From: an uncultured delta proteobacterium
GTDB lineage: Bacteria > Desulfobacterota > WTBG01 > CAIYCZ01 > CAIRTM01
NCBI GenBank assembly: GCA_903881505.1
Contig: CAIRTM010000127.1
Span: 1 to 34,363 of the forward strand
Direction of reading: 5' to 3'
Length of the DNA stretch: 34,363 bases
Under the pieces are notes generated by a model. The model worked only from the letters and a program-made list of their open reading frames with translations. It had not been told where the DNA came from and made no database searches. A program made the translations under genes and the position numbers. This document shows, in pieces, positions 22,986 to 31,211 of the stretch; position 1 is the stretch's first letter, and each line of letters begins with the position of its first letter.

Positions 22986-23255
22986 GTGGCCATTTCCGGC
23001 AGTCCGAAAATGCTTGCCTATGACGTGGCGAAAGGCCTGGTTTCGTTCACAAACGCGAACCTGCGCAAATACAGCCCTGAAGATTTGAACGCCATCATGA
23101 ACGCGCTGGCCATTGTGCAGCGCGAGATCAGGGCCGAGGTCGTTCCGCCCGATGGCACGCTGCAGATCAGGGACAAGAACCAGAAGCTGCAGCGCCTCAA
23201 CGCTGCCGCGGGCGTGATTACCAGCCATATCCGCCAGCTCCGGCTGCGCTCGTAG
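22986..23255 (+). CDS. Small conserved-looking protein of unknown function
   Basis: 89 aa, starting at GTG 22986 behind an excellent ribosome site (GGAGG at 22975-22979). The in-frame ATG 22926 lies among promoter-like sequence (TTGACG, then TATAGA after 15 bp) and is not favoured. The protein is soluble, mostly helical and basic: LAYDVAKGLVSFTNANLRKY, LNAIMNALAIVQREIRAEVV, LQRLNAAAGVITSHIRQLRL. No Cys or motif. It could be a small regulator or structural protein. The downstream neighbour, tRNA-Pro, is on the other strand. Confidence 0.65.
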   Translation: MAISGSPKMLAYDVAKGLVSFTNANLRKYSPEDLNAIMNALAIVQREIRAEVVPPDGTLQIRDKNQKLQRLNAAAGVITSHIRQLRLRS

Positions 23256-23317
23256 GTGTCCGCTTTGTTTATCCAGGGCTGTGGAGGTTGAACTGCAAAA
23301 CGGCTTGAAGAAATATA

Positions 23318-23394
<77 letters not shown>

Positions 23395-23415
23395 TTTTCC
23401 GTGGTCAGGCTGTTG

Positions 23416-23444
23416 TAGATATCACAGGCGGCCTCAAAAAGCAA
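23416..23444 (-). promoter_or_regulatory. Promoter of tRNA-Pro
   Basis: On the minus strand, TTGCTT (23444-23439), a 17 bp spacer and TATCTA (23421-23416), about 22 bp before the tRNA 5' end. Confidence 0.55.
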
Positions 23445-23492
23445 GAAAACGCGCGTTCTCAACCGCGCAGCCCGGCACGGGCCGGGGCTGTG

Positions 23493-23846
23493 CTACAGCA
23501 GATATTCTCTCAAGTTTGTTGAACCGTATGCGGTGCCGGGGCAGGCCGTCAGTATCTGGCGGGCGGCAATCGCCAGCAGCTTTTTCACTCCCTGTGTTTT
23601 TTCCGGATCGCTTCCCGGATACAGCTTGACCGTTGTTTTCATCTCATGCTGCAGGATATGAATGAAGAAGCGGTTCGGCGGGCCGCATTCGGCGGCAACA
23701 GCCTCGATCAGCATGCTGCTGGCGTGCTGATTGATAAAGGCATCCATCAGCTTGAGAGCTCCGCCGGGAAGCTGATGAACGCTCGGGGCGTATGCTTTGA
23801 AGAAGGCTGCAAGCTGAACGCTTCCTTCGATCACAATATGCGGCAT
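23493..23846 (-). CDS. Small tautomerase-like protein
   Basis: 117 aa. The N-terminus [10 protein letters not shown] places a Pro right after the initiator Met, as in 4-oxalocrotonate tautomerase and 5-carboxymethyl-2-hydroxymuconate isomerase, where the freed N-terminal Pro is the catalytic base. The rest alternates helix and strand ([58 protein letters not shown]), consistent with the beta-alpha-beta tautomerase fold. The substrate is unknown. AAGGAA about 10 bp upstream supports ATG 23846. It lies downstream of rpoZ beyond a terminator. The match is by pattern and could be a non-catalytic relative. Confidence 0.7.
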   Translation of the reverse strand: MPHIVIEGSVQLAAFFKAYAPSVHQLPGGALKLMDAFINQHASSMLIEAVAAECGPPNRFFIHILQHEMKTTVKLYPGSDPEKTQGVKKLLAIAARQILTACPGTAYGSTNLREYLL

Positions 23847-23885
23847 GGGGTGGATTCCTTCGTCCGTCCAGGCGGCAGGGGCTTT

Positions 23886-23922
23886 TAAAAATCAAAGGGC
23901 ATATACCGGAAGTATATGCCCT
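23886..23922 (-). terminator. Intrinsic terminator after rpoZ
   Basis: A perfect 11 bp stem, AGGGCATATAC / GTATATGCCCT (23896-23906, 23912-23922), with a 5 nt loop. On the minus strand it is followed by TTTGATTTTT. Confidence 0.8.
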
Positions 23923-23952
23923 GTCAGTCAAACTGCCGGGATGTGCACCCTG

Positions 23953-24195
23953 TTACTCTTCGGCACCGGAACTGATAAAGCCACCCTCTTTCAGGTGCTG
24001 CATCTGCTCGTCGTCAAGGTATACTTTTTTTGCGGCGATTTCGCGCAGGGCCAGTACGATTTCGCGGTTGTCCGGCGCATGCACCTGGGGCTTAACGCCT
24101 TTGAGCATCTGCAGGGTTCGCTGATGGGCCATGTGCACCAGAATGAAACGGTTTTCAATGTTTGCGAGGCAGTCTTCAACGGTTATGCGCGCCAT
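23953..24195 (-). CDS. rpoZ: RNA polymerase omega subunit
   Basis: 80 aa. MARITVEDCLANIENRFILV is the conserved omega N-terminus that clamps the beta' C-terminal region; NREIVLALREIAAKKVYLDD follows and the tail is acidic. It aids RNA polymerase assembly and, in many bacteria, ppGpp binding. AAGGA lies about 12 bp before ATG 24195. It has its own promoter and terminator, and is not in the usual gmk-rpoZ-spoT arrangement within this window. Confidence 0.95.
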   Translation of the reverse strand: MARITVEDCLANIENRFILVHMAHQRTLQMLKGVKPQVHAPDNREIVLALREIAAKKVYLDDEQMQHLKEGGFISSGAEE

Positions 24196-24240
24196 AGTGC
24201 TTGCTGTCCTTGATTAAAAGTGTCTGTTTGAATTTTTTAG

Positions 24241-24269
24241 ACGATAGCGCTGTTTTGTTTGAAAGTCAA
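24241..24269 (-). promoter_or_regulatory. Promoter of rpoZ
   Basis: On the minus strand, TTGACT (24269-24264), a 17 bp spacer and TATCGT (24246-24241), 45 bp before ATG 24195. Confidence 0.65.
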
Positions 24270-24311
24270 GCAGCATTCCATGGCTGGCGTGCCCGGCCGG
24301 GCTGATCCGGC

Positions 24312-25073
24312 TTATCTCAGGCCCGCGATAAAGTCGCCGACCGCGCCGGGACCGTGTTCATCGACGAGCCTGATCGTCTGGCTGCCGATAACCGCGATGT
24401 CTGCCCTGCCGCGCAGAAAGTCGACATCGCGGCGATCCTTGACACCGAAGCCGACGGCCAGGGGCAGGTTCGTGGCACGGCGGCAGCGTGCCAGATACGC
24501 GTCCATCTGGTCGGAAAACCGGGTCTCGCGTCCGGTTACGCCCTTGCGCGCCACGCAGTACACAAACCCTCGCGCGCATGAGGCCACATAGGCAAGGCGC
24601 GCCTCGGAACTCGCGGGGGAAAAGATGAATATGGGGTTCAGTCCGTGTTTCTGCATGGCCTGCATGTACTCGGCGCCTTCTTCTGGCGGCAGGTCCGGCA
24701 CGATTGTGCCCTGCAGGCCGCTGTCTTTTATCACGGAGGCGAAGCGCTCCACGCCGAAGCGATACAGGATATTGTAATAACTCATGAACAGAAACGGGAT
24801 GGGAAACCGGGCCGCGGCTTCGCGTCCGAAGTCAAGGCAGCGCCTCACGCTCGATCCCGCGGCAAGTGAGCGCTGATTGGCGTGCAGGATAACAGGGCCG
24901 TCGGCAATCGGCTCGGAGAACGGGATCTGCAGCTCCATCATGTCAACGCCGGCAGCCACCATGGAGGCGACGATGTTCATCGAGGTCTCAAAATCCGGGT
25001 AACCCAGCACGATATGGGTCATGAGCAGTATGCCTTTTTCCCTGAGTCGTTCGCGCAGGTAGTGCTCAAGCAT
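24312..25073 (-). CDS. trpA: Tryptophan synthase alpha chain
   Basis: 253 aa. It cleaves indole-3-glycerol phosphate and passes indole to TrpB. Catalytic Glu47 is in MMELQIPFSEPIADGP with Asp58 close behind; IVPDLPPEEGAEY and FVYCVARKGVTGRET (loop 6 region) are present, and the phosphate site is AVGFGVKDRRDV. The sequence ELQIPFSEP is somewhat divergent from the common ELGVPFSDP. The start overlaps the trpB stop by 8 bp (ATGCTTGA), so the subunits are made in balance. Confidence 0.95.
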   Translation of the reverse strand: MLEHYLRERLREKGILLMTHIVLGYPDFETSMNIVASMVAAGVDMMELQIPFSEPIADGPVILHANQRSLAAGSSVRRCLDFGREAAARFPIPFLFMSYYNILYRFGVERFASVIKDSGLQGTIVPDLPPEEGAEYMQAMQKHGLNPIFIFSPASSEARLAYVASCARGFVYCVARKGVTGRETRFSDQMDAYLARCRRATNLPLAVGFGVKDRRDVDFLRGRADIAVIGSQTIRLVDEHGPGAVGDFIAGLR

Positions 25074-26295
25074 TTGCGTACCTCCGGGCCGTGTCCGTTA
25101 TAAAATCGCGCCAGGCGGGGTCTTGAAAAGCATCGGCCACGGTGAAAATATCCTTATCCCCCCTGCCGGACTGGTTGATGATGATGCTTTCATCGGGCGA
25201 CATGCGCGGGGCTTCCTTGAACGCCTGCACGAACGCGTGGCTGGACTCTAACGCCGGGATAAGCCCTTCGGCGCGCATGGTCAGCTCGAGCGCCTGCACC
25301 ACCTCCGTGTCGGTCGCGGACTCGAAGCGCACGCGTCCCTGCCGGTGCAGGTCGGCAAGGATGGGCGATACGCCGACGTAGTCAAGCCCGGCCGCCACGC
25401 TGTGGGTTTCGCGCATCTGGCCGTCGCCGTCCTGCAGGAAGAAGGTCTTGTATCCCTGGGCAACGCCCACGGCCGCGCCCGGAGCCGACAGGCGCGAGGC
25501 GTGCTGCCCGGTCGCAACCCCGCGGCCGCCGGCCTCGACGCCGACGAGTTCAACATCGTCGTCGATAAACGGCAGAAAGATCCCGCAGGCATTCGATCCG
25601 CCGCCCACGCAGGCGTAGATGCGTTTTGGAAGCGAACCCGTCAGGCGCTGGATCTGCTCGCGGGCTTCCCGGCCGATAATCGACTGGAACCATGCCACCA
25701 TCTCGGGAAAGGGGTGCGGTCCGCAGGCCGTGCCCAGCACGTAGTGCGTATCGTCCATGTTGGTCACCCAGTCGCGCAGGGCCTCGTTGATGGCATCCTT
25801 GAGAATGCGGCTGCCCTCGTTTACCGCAACGACGCGGGCGCCGAGGCGCTCCATCCAGAACACGTTGGGCCGCTGGCGCATGACATCGAGCGCGCCCATG
25901 TAAATCGTGCATGAAAATCCGCAGCGCGCGGCCATGGTCGCCGTGGCGACGCCGTGCTGGCCGGCCCCGGTTTCGGCGATGACGCGCTTTTTGCCCATGC
26001 GTCTGACCAGCAGGCCCTGGCCCATGACATTGTTGGCCTTGTGCGCTCCTGTATGATTGAGGTCCTCGCGCTTGATGTAGATGCGCGCGCCGCCGAAGTG
26101 GCGCGTAAGGTTTTCAGCGTAGGTGAGCGGCGTGGGACGGCAGGAATACTCTCCCATGATGCGGACGTATTCGGCCCAGAACGCGGGATCGCTGCGCGCC
26201 GCGCAGAAGGCCTCGTCGAGCTGCTCGATGGTCGAGGTCAGAATTTCCGGCACATAGCAGCCGCCGAATTCCCCGTAGTATCCGCGATGTTTCAT
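25066..26295 (-). CDS. trpB: Tryptophan synthase beta chain
   Basis: 409 aa from ATG 26295. PLP enzyme joining indole and serine. N-terminal HRGYYGEFGGCYVPEIL, the PLP lysine in NHTGAHKANN (Lys86 from this start), ETGAGQHGVA, the phosphate-binding GGGSNACGIF and C-terminal ALESSHAF are all as in TrpB1. Start choice: AGGAGG ends 1 bp before an in-frame ATG at 26307, too close, and 13 bp before ATG 26295, which is long but usable; either is possible. trpA overlaps its end. The other trp genes are not in the window. No Trp-rich leader peptide was seen. Confidence 0.95.
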   Translation of the reverse strand: MKHRGYYGEFGGCYVPEILTSTIEQLDEAFCAARSDPAFWAEYVRIMGEYSCRPTPLTYAENLTRHFGGARIYIKREDLNHTGAHKANNVMGQGLLVRRMGKKRVIAETGAGQHGVATATMAARCGFSCTIYMGALDVMRQRPNVFWMERLGARVVAVNEGSRILKDAINEALRDWVTNMDDTHYVLGTACGPHPFPEMVAWFQSIIGREAREQIQRLTGSLPKRIYACVGGGSNACGIFLPFIDDDVELVGVEAGGRGVATGQHASRLSAPGAAVGVAQGYKTFFLQDGDGQMRETHSVAAGLDYVGVSPILADLHRQGRVRFESATDTEVVQALELTMRAEGLIPALESSHAFVQAFKEAPRMSPDESIIINQSGRGDKDIFTVADAFQDPAWRDFITDTARRYANA

Positions 26296-26395
26296 TGCTT
26301 TCTTCATGCCTCCTGCAGGATATCACCGGTACGCCCGGCTGATGCGGCCCTCAACCGCAACATACAGAAGTAGCAGAATAAGCGGAAAATGGCAA

Positions 26396-26641
26396 TTATT
26401 CAGAGCAGGCCGGATCAGGCTTTTCCTGGTCGCGGGGGCAGGGTGCCATCTGCGCCGCAAAATAGCGCGCGATCGGCTGGGTGCCGCCGGTGAAGGCATC
26501 AACGGGTGCAGGGACGCCTTTTGGGGCACGCGTGCGAAAATCGGAAGGCACCGGGGACTGCGTGACGCGCGCGACAGGGGCGGAGCCCTGCCGGGTTTCG
26601 GCGTTTATCTGCGCAAGCGTGTTTTTCAGAAAAACGATCAT
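26396..26641 (-). CDS. Possible small protein upstream of trpBA
   Basis: 81 aa from ATG 26641: MIVFLKNTLAQINAETRQGS, then a Pro/Arg-rich stretch and an acidic C-terminus with two Cys. There is no recognised motif, and no ribosome site precedes the ATG. It fills most of an otherwise empty gap and reads toward trpB with 100 bp between. The composition is plausible for a real protein but not decisive; the same frame stays open further upstream into antisense of pgl, typical of GC-rich shadow frames. Confidence 0.35.
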   Translation of the reverse strand: MIVFLKNTLAQINAETRQGSAPVARVTQSPVPSDFRTRAPKGVPAPVDAFTGGTQPIARYFAAQMAPCPRDQEKPDPACSE

Positions 26642-26657
26642 GGCCGATGGACGGCTG

Positions 26658-26687
26658 TTAACGTTCGGTGCTCTGTGGTAGTATAGT
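26658..26687 (+). promoter_or_regulatory. Promoter of pgl and the alpha/beta hydrolase
   Basis: TTAACG (26658-26663), an 18 bp spacer and TATAGT (26682-26687), about 40 bp before ATG 26726. Confidence 0.55.
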
Positions 26688-26725
26688 AGCATGCAACGCG
26701 GCTGCACACAAGAGGACGGCGCTGT

Positions 26726-27478
26726 ATGCAACGGCAGGTTGTAACATTTCCCGACCGGGAGGCATTGAGCCGGGCCGCGGCAGGCGAGGTGGCGCGGGCC
26801 GCTGCCCGTGCCGTTGAGCGGCAGGGCTGGTTTTCGCTCGTGCTGAGCGGGGGATCGAGCCCGCGCCGGCTCTATGAGCTGCTTGCCGAGCCTGCGTTCG
26901 CCCGGGGTATCGACTGGAGCGCGACCCAGGTCTTCTGGAGCGATGAGCGCTGCGTGGGCCCTGATGACGAGCGCAGCAACTACCGCCTTGCCCGCGCCTG
27001 CCTGCTCGATAATGTCTGCATCCCTTCCGGAAATATCCACCGCATGCGCGGCGAGATCGATCCGCATCTGGCGGCCCGCGAAAGCGAACAGGATATCCGG
27101 GATTTTTTTGCGCAGCGCATGCAGAGGCCTGCAGCCGTGCCGCGTTTTGACCTGGCGCTGCTGGGCATGGGCACAGACGGGCATACGGCCTCGCTGTTTC
27201 CCGGCGATGACGGCGCCATGGATGCACGGGATCGGCTTGTGCTTGCGGTGCGTGCCCCTGCCGGCATGCCGGTCCCCCGCCGGTTGAGCATGAGCGCGGC
27301 CCTGCTTTCAAACGCGCGGGAAATTTTCTTTATCGTGCCCGGCCGTGAAAAAAAACCGGTGCTGGATGAAGTGCTTGCAGGCGGTCCCGCGGGGCAGCGC
27401 TATCCGGCTGCCCGCATCAGCGCCCGGGAGCGCACCGTCTGGTTTGTCTCTGCCGAAGGCGCGCGCTTCCGGCTGTAG
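26726..27478 (+). CDS. pgl: 6-phosphogluconolactonase
   Basis: 250 aa. It hydrolyses 6-phosphogluconolactone in the oxidative pentose phosphate pathway. Motifs: VLSGGSSPRRLYELL near residue 40, VFWSDERCVGPDDERSNYRL, and LLGMGTDGHTASLFPG, all diagnostic of the Pgl/NagB-like family. The end is complete (FRL). No zwf or gnd is adjacent in the window. AGAGGA lies about 9 bp before ATG 26726. It is probably co-transcribed with the hydrolase gene 18 bp downstream. Confidence 0.93.
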   Translation: MQRQVVTFPDREALSRAAAGEVARAAARAVERQGWFSLVLSGGSSPRRLYELLAEPAFARGIDWSATQVFWSDERCVGPDDERSNYRLARACLLDNVCIPSGNIHRMRGEIDPHLAARESEQDIRDFFAQRMQRPAAVPRFDLALLGMGTDGHTASLFPGDDGAMDARDRLVLAVRAPAGMPVPRRLSMSAALLSNAREIFFIVPGREKKPVLDEVLAGGPAGQRYPAARISARERTVWFVSAEGARFRL

Positions 27479-27496
27479 TCCCGGAGGATGACAGGC

Positions 27497-28312
27497 ATGT
27501 ACATGATTCTCAGGCTGATTGCCGCCGCCGTGATCTGCTACGCGCTTCTCGCAGCAGCCCTGTATGTTTTCCAGGACCGCCTGCTGTATTTCCCAACCCG
27601 TGAACTGGAGACAACGCCTGAAGCGCTCGGGCTTGCGTTCGAGGACGTCCATTTCCAGGCTTCAGACGGCACACGGCTGCACGGCTGGTATATCCCGGCT
27701 CCGCGGGCGCGCGCCACGCTGCTCTTCTGCCACGGCAATGCCGGCAATATCTCGCACCGTCTGGACTCAATCCGCATATTTCATGGACTGGGGCTCAGCG
27801 TTTTTATTTTCGACTATCGCGGCTACGGCAAAAGCAGCGGCCGGCCCAGCGAACCGGGCACGGCCCTGGACGCTTTGGCAGCCTGGAAGTGGCTGGCTGA
27901 GGCGGGGCGCGCTGATTCCTCGCGCCTGGTTATATTCGGCCGTTCGCTCGGAGCTGCCGTTGCCGCAAATCTGGCCCGCTCGCGCGCGGCCGCGGCGGTG
28001 ATTCTTGAGTCCTCATTTACGTCGTTCCCTGATATCGGCGCCGAACTGTATCCCTGGCTGCCGGTACGGCTGATCGCAAAATACCGCTATGCCGCGATTG
28101 AGCACGCTGCAGCGCTCACGGTGCCGGTTTTAATCGTACACAGCCCTGAGGATGAACTTGTGCCGTTCCGGCACGGCCGAGCAATTTTTGAAGCCTGCGC
28201 GCAGCCGAAATATTTTCTGGAGATACACGGCGGACACAACGAGGGATTCCTGCTCTCAGGGGATTGGTACGTGCGTGGCCTTGACAGCTTTATCAGTTCA
28301 GCTGTGCCCTGA
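27497..28312 (+). CDS. Membrane-anchored alpha/beta hydrolase (Bem46/ABHD13-like)
   Basis: 271 aa. One N-terminal membrane segment (LRLIAAAVICYALLAAALYV) precedes LLYFPTRELETTP, a sequence typical of this family. The hydrolase core has the oxyanion loop FCHGNAGN, FDYRGYGKSSG, the nucleophile elbow FGRSLGAAV (Ser), VHSPEDELVPF (Asp) and GGHNEGF (His): a complete triad. Substrate unknown; relatives are serine esterases or lipases. GGAGG (27483-27487) is 9 bp before ATG 27497, while ATG 27488 directly touches the site and is rejected. Confidence 0.88.
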   Translation: MYMILRLIAAAVICYALLAAALYVFQDRLLYFPTRELETTPEALGLAFEDVHFQASDGTRLHGWYIPAPRARATLLFCHGNAGNISHRLDSIRIFHGLGLSVFIFDYRGYGKSSGRPSEPGTALDALAAWKWLAEAGRADSSRLVIFGRSLGAAVAANLARSRAAAAVILESSFTSFPDIGAELYPWLPVRLIAKYRYAAIEHAAALTVPVLIVHSPEDELVPFRHGRAIFEACAQPKYFLEIHGGHNEGFLLSGDWYVRGLDSFISSAVP

Positions 28313-28333
28313 GCTGCGCCGCGCCCGGCCGTC

Positions 28334-29137
28334 CTACCCGGCGGTAAAAAAAGCTTCAATAGGCTGGACCGGTGCCTCAGAAGGCGCCTGCAGCAACAGC
28401 TTTGCAGGGTCAACCGGATCAGCCGTCGCCGACTGCAGCCGGATATGAAGGCTCGCGCCGCTGCGTTCGAAAATAACAAGGACCTCTTCGGGCAGCAGCA
28501 TGCCTCCAACCTGTTGAAACGCAGGGTAGCGGATGTCGCAGACGGTTTCACCGTCTTCATAGAGGAGGCTTCGGATGATCGTGCCTGACGCGGGGCTGAT
28601 CCATACATGCTGTTCGGAGGCATCACGGGTAAGCGTGCAGGCGTAGCTGTCGGCGTCCTGCGCGCAGCTGATGCGGCTTGCCGCCGGGTCGGGGCCGGGG
28701 GGGCGGCCGTGCAGAGTCCGTACGATGTCAAGGGGGTTCATGCGGATGCCGCTGATGCGTTGCATGCTCTCCGGGGTCGCGGGGCCCGCATACCAGGCGT
28801 TTTCCGAAGGCACGTACAGGGTAAGGTCGCGGCCCGAGCGTGCGCTGATGTACAGGGCCGGCTGATTGAACAGCCCGAGTATCTCAAGGCGCAGCAGATC
28901 GGGATAGCTGGAGGCGAAAACCGATTTATACGAGCGGTTCGTGCCGGAGAGCGTAACGGCAATGCGCGCTATGCCTGACAGGCTGGCGCGCTCCGGCATG
29001 TTCAGGGCCGCCCGTACATAGGCGGCGGGGTCATCCAGCTCGGGAAGTAATGCAGGTTTTGGACGCAGGGCGGCGCAGCCGGCCTGCATAAGCAGTACGC
29101 CGCAGGCTACAATTGACAGCAGCGTTTTCAGGCGCAT
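28334..29137 (-). CDS. LolB-like / DUF4292 outer-membrane lipoprotein
   Basis: 267 aa. The signal peptide (LKTLLSIVACGVLLMQAGC) has lipobox MQAGC (Cys20). The mature half-barrel pattern (RIAVTLSGTNRSYKSVFASS, DLLRLEILGLFNQPALYISA, DLTLYVPSENAWYAG) resembles LolB-type lipoproteins annotated as DUF4292. LolB receives lipoproteins from LolA and inserts them in the outer membrane; whether this protein does the same is unproven. ATG 29137 gives a normal signal peptide and has AGGA upstream. A GTG at 29197 overlapping the TPR stop is an alternative. It is second in an operon after the TPR lipoprotein. Confidence 0.78.
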   Translation of the reverse strand: MRLKTLLSIVACGVLLMQAGCAALRPKPALLPELDDPAAYVRAALNMPERASLSGIARIAVTLSGTNRSYKSVFASSYPDLLRLEILGLFNQPALYISARSGRDLTLYVPSENAWYAGPATPESMQRISGIRMNPLDIVRTLHGRPPGPDPAASRISCAQDADSYACTLTRDASEQHVWISPASGTIIRSLLYEDGETVCDIRYPAFQQVGGMLLPEEVLVIFERSGASLHIRLQSATADPVDPAKLLLQAPSEAPVQPIEAFFTAG

Positions 29138-29193
29138 GCCGGATCCTGCGGTGAAAACGGTTCGGTGGTCAGCGGGCGCACCCGGCGGCCGTT

Positions 29194-30933
29194 TCACGGC
29201 CGCACCTCAAGTTCATTGATTTTTTCCTGAATGCCCGGTTTTTCCGGGGCTGTTTTCTGCGCCCGCCGGTAGAGTTCAAGGGCCTTGCCGGGCTCATTCA
29301 GCCGGTGCCAGACATCACCGAGATGCTCGGCAATGGCCGGGTCTTCGGGCGCATGTTCAAGCGCGCGCTCAAGATAGCCCAGCGCCTTTTTGAAACGGCC
29401 CATCCGGAAATACACCCAGCCGAGGCTGTCCAGTATGTAACCGTCATCAGGTTTGAGGGCAAGGGCTTTTTTAATCAGGCTCCGGGCCTCGCGCAGGCGG
29501 ATGCCGCGGTCGGCGTACATGTAGCCGATAAAGTTAAGCGCATCGGCGCTTTCGGGATTGATTGCAAGCACCGAGCGCATGGCGGCAATGCTTTCATCGA
29601 ACATGCCGGCTTTTTCATAGAGATGCCCGAGATAGTAGTGCAACTCTTCGTCGTCGCCGTCTCGCTCAATGGCCTTCTGCATCGCCGCGATTGCGGCCGG
29701 GTAGTCCTTGAGTTCGGCGTGGGCGACGGCCAGTGCATGGTAGAGCGCGCTATCTTCCGGCTGCAGCTGGACGGCTTCCTGCAGGACCTGCTGCGCCCCC
29801 TGCCGGTCGCCGGCGCGGCCGCGCATGAAGGCCAGCTGTATTCGCGCCTGCGGGAAGACGTCCGTATCCGGGGCAACGGCCTGAAACTCACGCGCGGCTT
29901 CTTCGGGCCGCTCTTTTTTTTCAAGCGTATGGCCGAGATAGTAGCGGGCGCGGCTGTTGCCCGGGTTGTATTCGATAATGCGTCTGAACATGGTTTCGGC
30001 CCGGTCAAAATCAGCCTGTTCAAAATAAATCAGTCCCATGCGCAGGGCGATATCTTCGTCAAACTGCTCGGCCGTATCCAGAAGATGGCGATACTGCGCC
30101 AGCGCCGCATCCAGATCGCCGGTCTTGACAAGAAGGTATGCGATTTTAATGCGCACGGGCCGGTTCTCCGGCATCAGGTCGGAGGCCTCCTGATAGGTCC
30201 GCAGGGCCTGGTCAGTCTCGCCGGCGTCTTCCTGCAGGCCTGCCAGGCCGATGCGTGCCGGCATAAATTCCGGGTCAAGCTCAATCGCTTTCAGGTAGGC
30301 GTTGCGGGCCTTTTGTGACTTGTTCATCTCCGCGTAGATGCCGCCCATTTGAAAATACGCAGGCGCGGAATGCGGGTTGACATCGATCAGGTCGCCAATG
30401 GCCGTGAGGGCTTTTTCAGGCTGTTTGAGGCGGTCGTAAAGCGTTGCAAGGGTGAGCAGGGTTTCCTCGTCGCCGGGACGCTCTTCCAGCAGCAGGCGGT
30501 ACTCTGCAATCGCGGCCCCGGTCTGGTCCTGCGAGCTGAGCAGGCGGGCCATGAACCGTCGCGCCTCAAAAAAATGCGGGTCCCGGGCCAGCACCAGGCG
30601 GCAGTATTCTTCGGCCCTCTCCGGTTCTCCCAGAATGACGGCCAGATGGCTCAGCTGCAGCATGATATAGGGTGAACCGGGCGCCAGCTCAAGGGCGCGG
30701 TGGTACAGGTCGCGCGCACTGGTCCAGTCGCCGCTGTTGATGCTCATCTGGGCGGCCAGCAGGTAAAAGTAAAAATCCGATGAGCTCTGCGGAAAGTAAT
30801 CCTGCGTCCGTGTGTCCGCTGCCCGGCCGGGGGCTGAGCCGCGCATGGGCGCGCAGCCGCCTGACGCAAGGACGAGCGCAGCGCAAGCGAGCAAGGCTGC
30901 CTGCATGAGTATGGAGTGTGTGGTATTTCGCAT
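29194..30933 (-). CDS. TPR-repeat lipoprotein
   Basis: 579 aa. The signal peptide ends in lipobox ASGGC (about residue 27). From about residue 50 to the end it is built of some fourteen to fifteen TPR units (such as GDWTSARDLYHRALELAPGS, KARNAYLKAIELDPEFMPA, YPAAIAAMQKAIERDGDD, FKKALGYLERALEHAPEDPA), a helical solenoid for protein-protein contacts. TPR lipoproteins like this act in outer-membrane assembly, polysaccharide export or envelope complexes. ATG 30933 is preferred; an in-frame TTG 18 bp upstream adds nothing. The DUF4292-like gene follows, possibly coupled (GTGA), suggesting a shared envelope role. Confidence 0.9.
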   Translation of the reverse strand: MRNTTHSILMQAALLACAALVLASGGCAPMRGSAPGRAADTRTQDYFPQSSSDFYFYLLAAQMSINSGDWTSARDLYHRALELAPGSPYIMLQLSHLAVILGEPERAEEYCRLVLARDPHFFEARRFMARLLSSQDQTGAAIAEYRLLLEERPGDEETLLTLATLYDRLKQPEKALTAIGDLIDVNPHSAPAYFQMGGIYAEMNKSQKARNAYLKAIELDPEFMPARIGLAGLQEDAGETDQALRTYQEASDLMPENRPVRIKIAYLLVKTGDLDAALAQYRHLLDTAEQFDEDIALRMGLIYFEQADFDRAETMFRRIIEYNPGNSRARYYLGHTLEKKERPEEAAREFQAVAPDTDVFPQARIQLAFMRGRAGDRQGAQQVLQEAVQLQPEDSALYHALAVAHAELKDYPAAIAAMQKAIERDGDDEELHYYLGHLYEKAGMFDESIAAMRSVLAINPESADALNFIGYMYADRGIRLREARSLIKKALALKPDDGYILDSLGWVYFRMGRFKKALGYLERALEHAPEDPAIAEHLGDVWHRLNEPGKALELYRRAQKTAPEKPGIQEKINELEVRP

Positions 30934-30979
30934 GAATATCTGAGCGCGCAAAAAAACAGCTGTACAGCCTTTTTAAAAT

Positions 30980-31009
30980 AATCTACCATATTCCAGCTGA
31001 AAAACACAA
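30980..31009 (-). promoter_or_regulatory. Candidate promoter of the TPR lipoprotein operon
   Basis: On the minus strand, TTGTGT (31009-31004), an 18 bp spacer and TAGATT (30985-30980). A perfect palindrome GCTGTACAGC (30959-30968) lies just downstream in the leader. Confidence 0.45.
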
Positions 31010-31060
31010 TCCCCTGCTGGCAGCGCGAGCAGATAACGCCGAATAGTCCGGATTGACAGC

Positions 31061-31204
31061 ATGCGTTTTTTTAAGCGTCACGCCTCAATAGCGCTTCTGG
31101 CCGCCGCCGTCCTGATGCTTGCGGGCGGGCTTGCAGCCGGCGAGCATACTATGTTCTTTACCTACGCGATTGTCATCTGCCTGAACTGTATCGGCATCGG
31201 ATAG
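31061..31204 (+). CDS. CD1871A-type small CxxC membrane protein
   Basis: 47 aa. A basic N-terminus (MRFFKRHASI), a hydrophobic helix (ALLAAAVLMLAGGLAAG), then EHTMFFTYAIVICLNCIGIG at the C-terminus, where CLNCIGIG is the CxxC signature of the CD1871A family. These tiny proteins are commonly found next to NapH-like 4Fe-4S membrane proteins in anaerobes, as here: the ferredoxin gene starts 7 bp after this stop. The CxxC near the membrane could hand over electrons or bind a metal or cluster; the function is not established. The ribosome site is weak. It is easily missed because of its length. Confidence 0.8.
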   Translation: MRFFKRHASIALLAAAVLMLAGGLAAGEHTMFFTYAIVICLNCIGIG

Positions 31205-31211
31205 GGGCGCA

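Larger units (their letters stand above)
26308..26725. other. Gap between trpB and pgl
   Basis: About 420 bp between divergent genes. It holds a possible small minus-strand gene (26396-26641), a pgl promoter (26658-26687), and near trpB a CCTGCAGG palindrome overlapping its ribosome site. No clear trpB promoter was found. Confidence 0.5.

Noticed and set aside
26642-27311. Long minus-strand frames opposite pgl
   Set aside because: They are shadows of pgl, whose motifs are complete. Only the part left of 26641 was kept as a low-confidence small gene.
29305-30318. A 337-codon plus-strand frame opposite the TPR lipoprotein
   Set aside because: The TPR periodicity on the minus strand is unmistakable, and the plus-strand frame has no recognisable domain.
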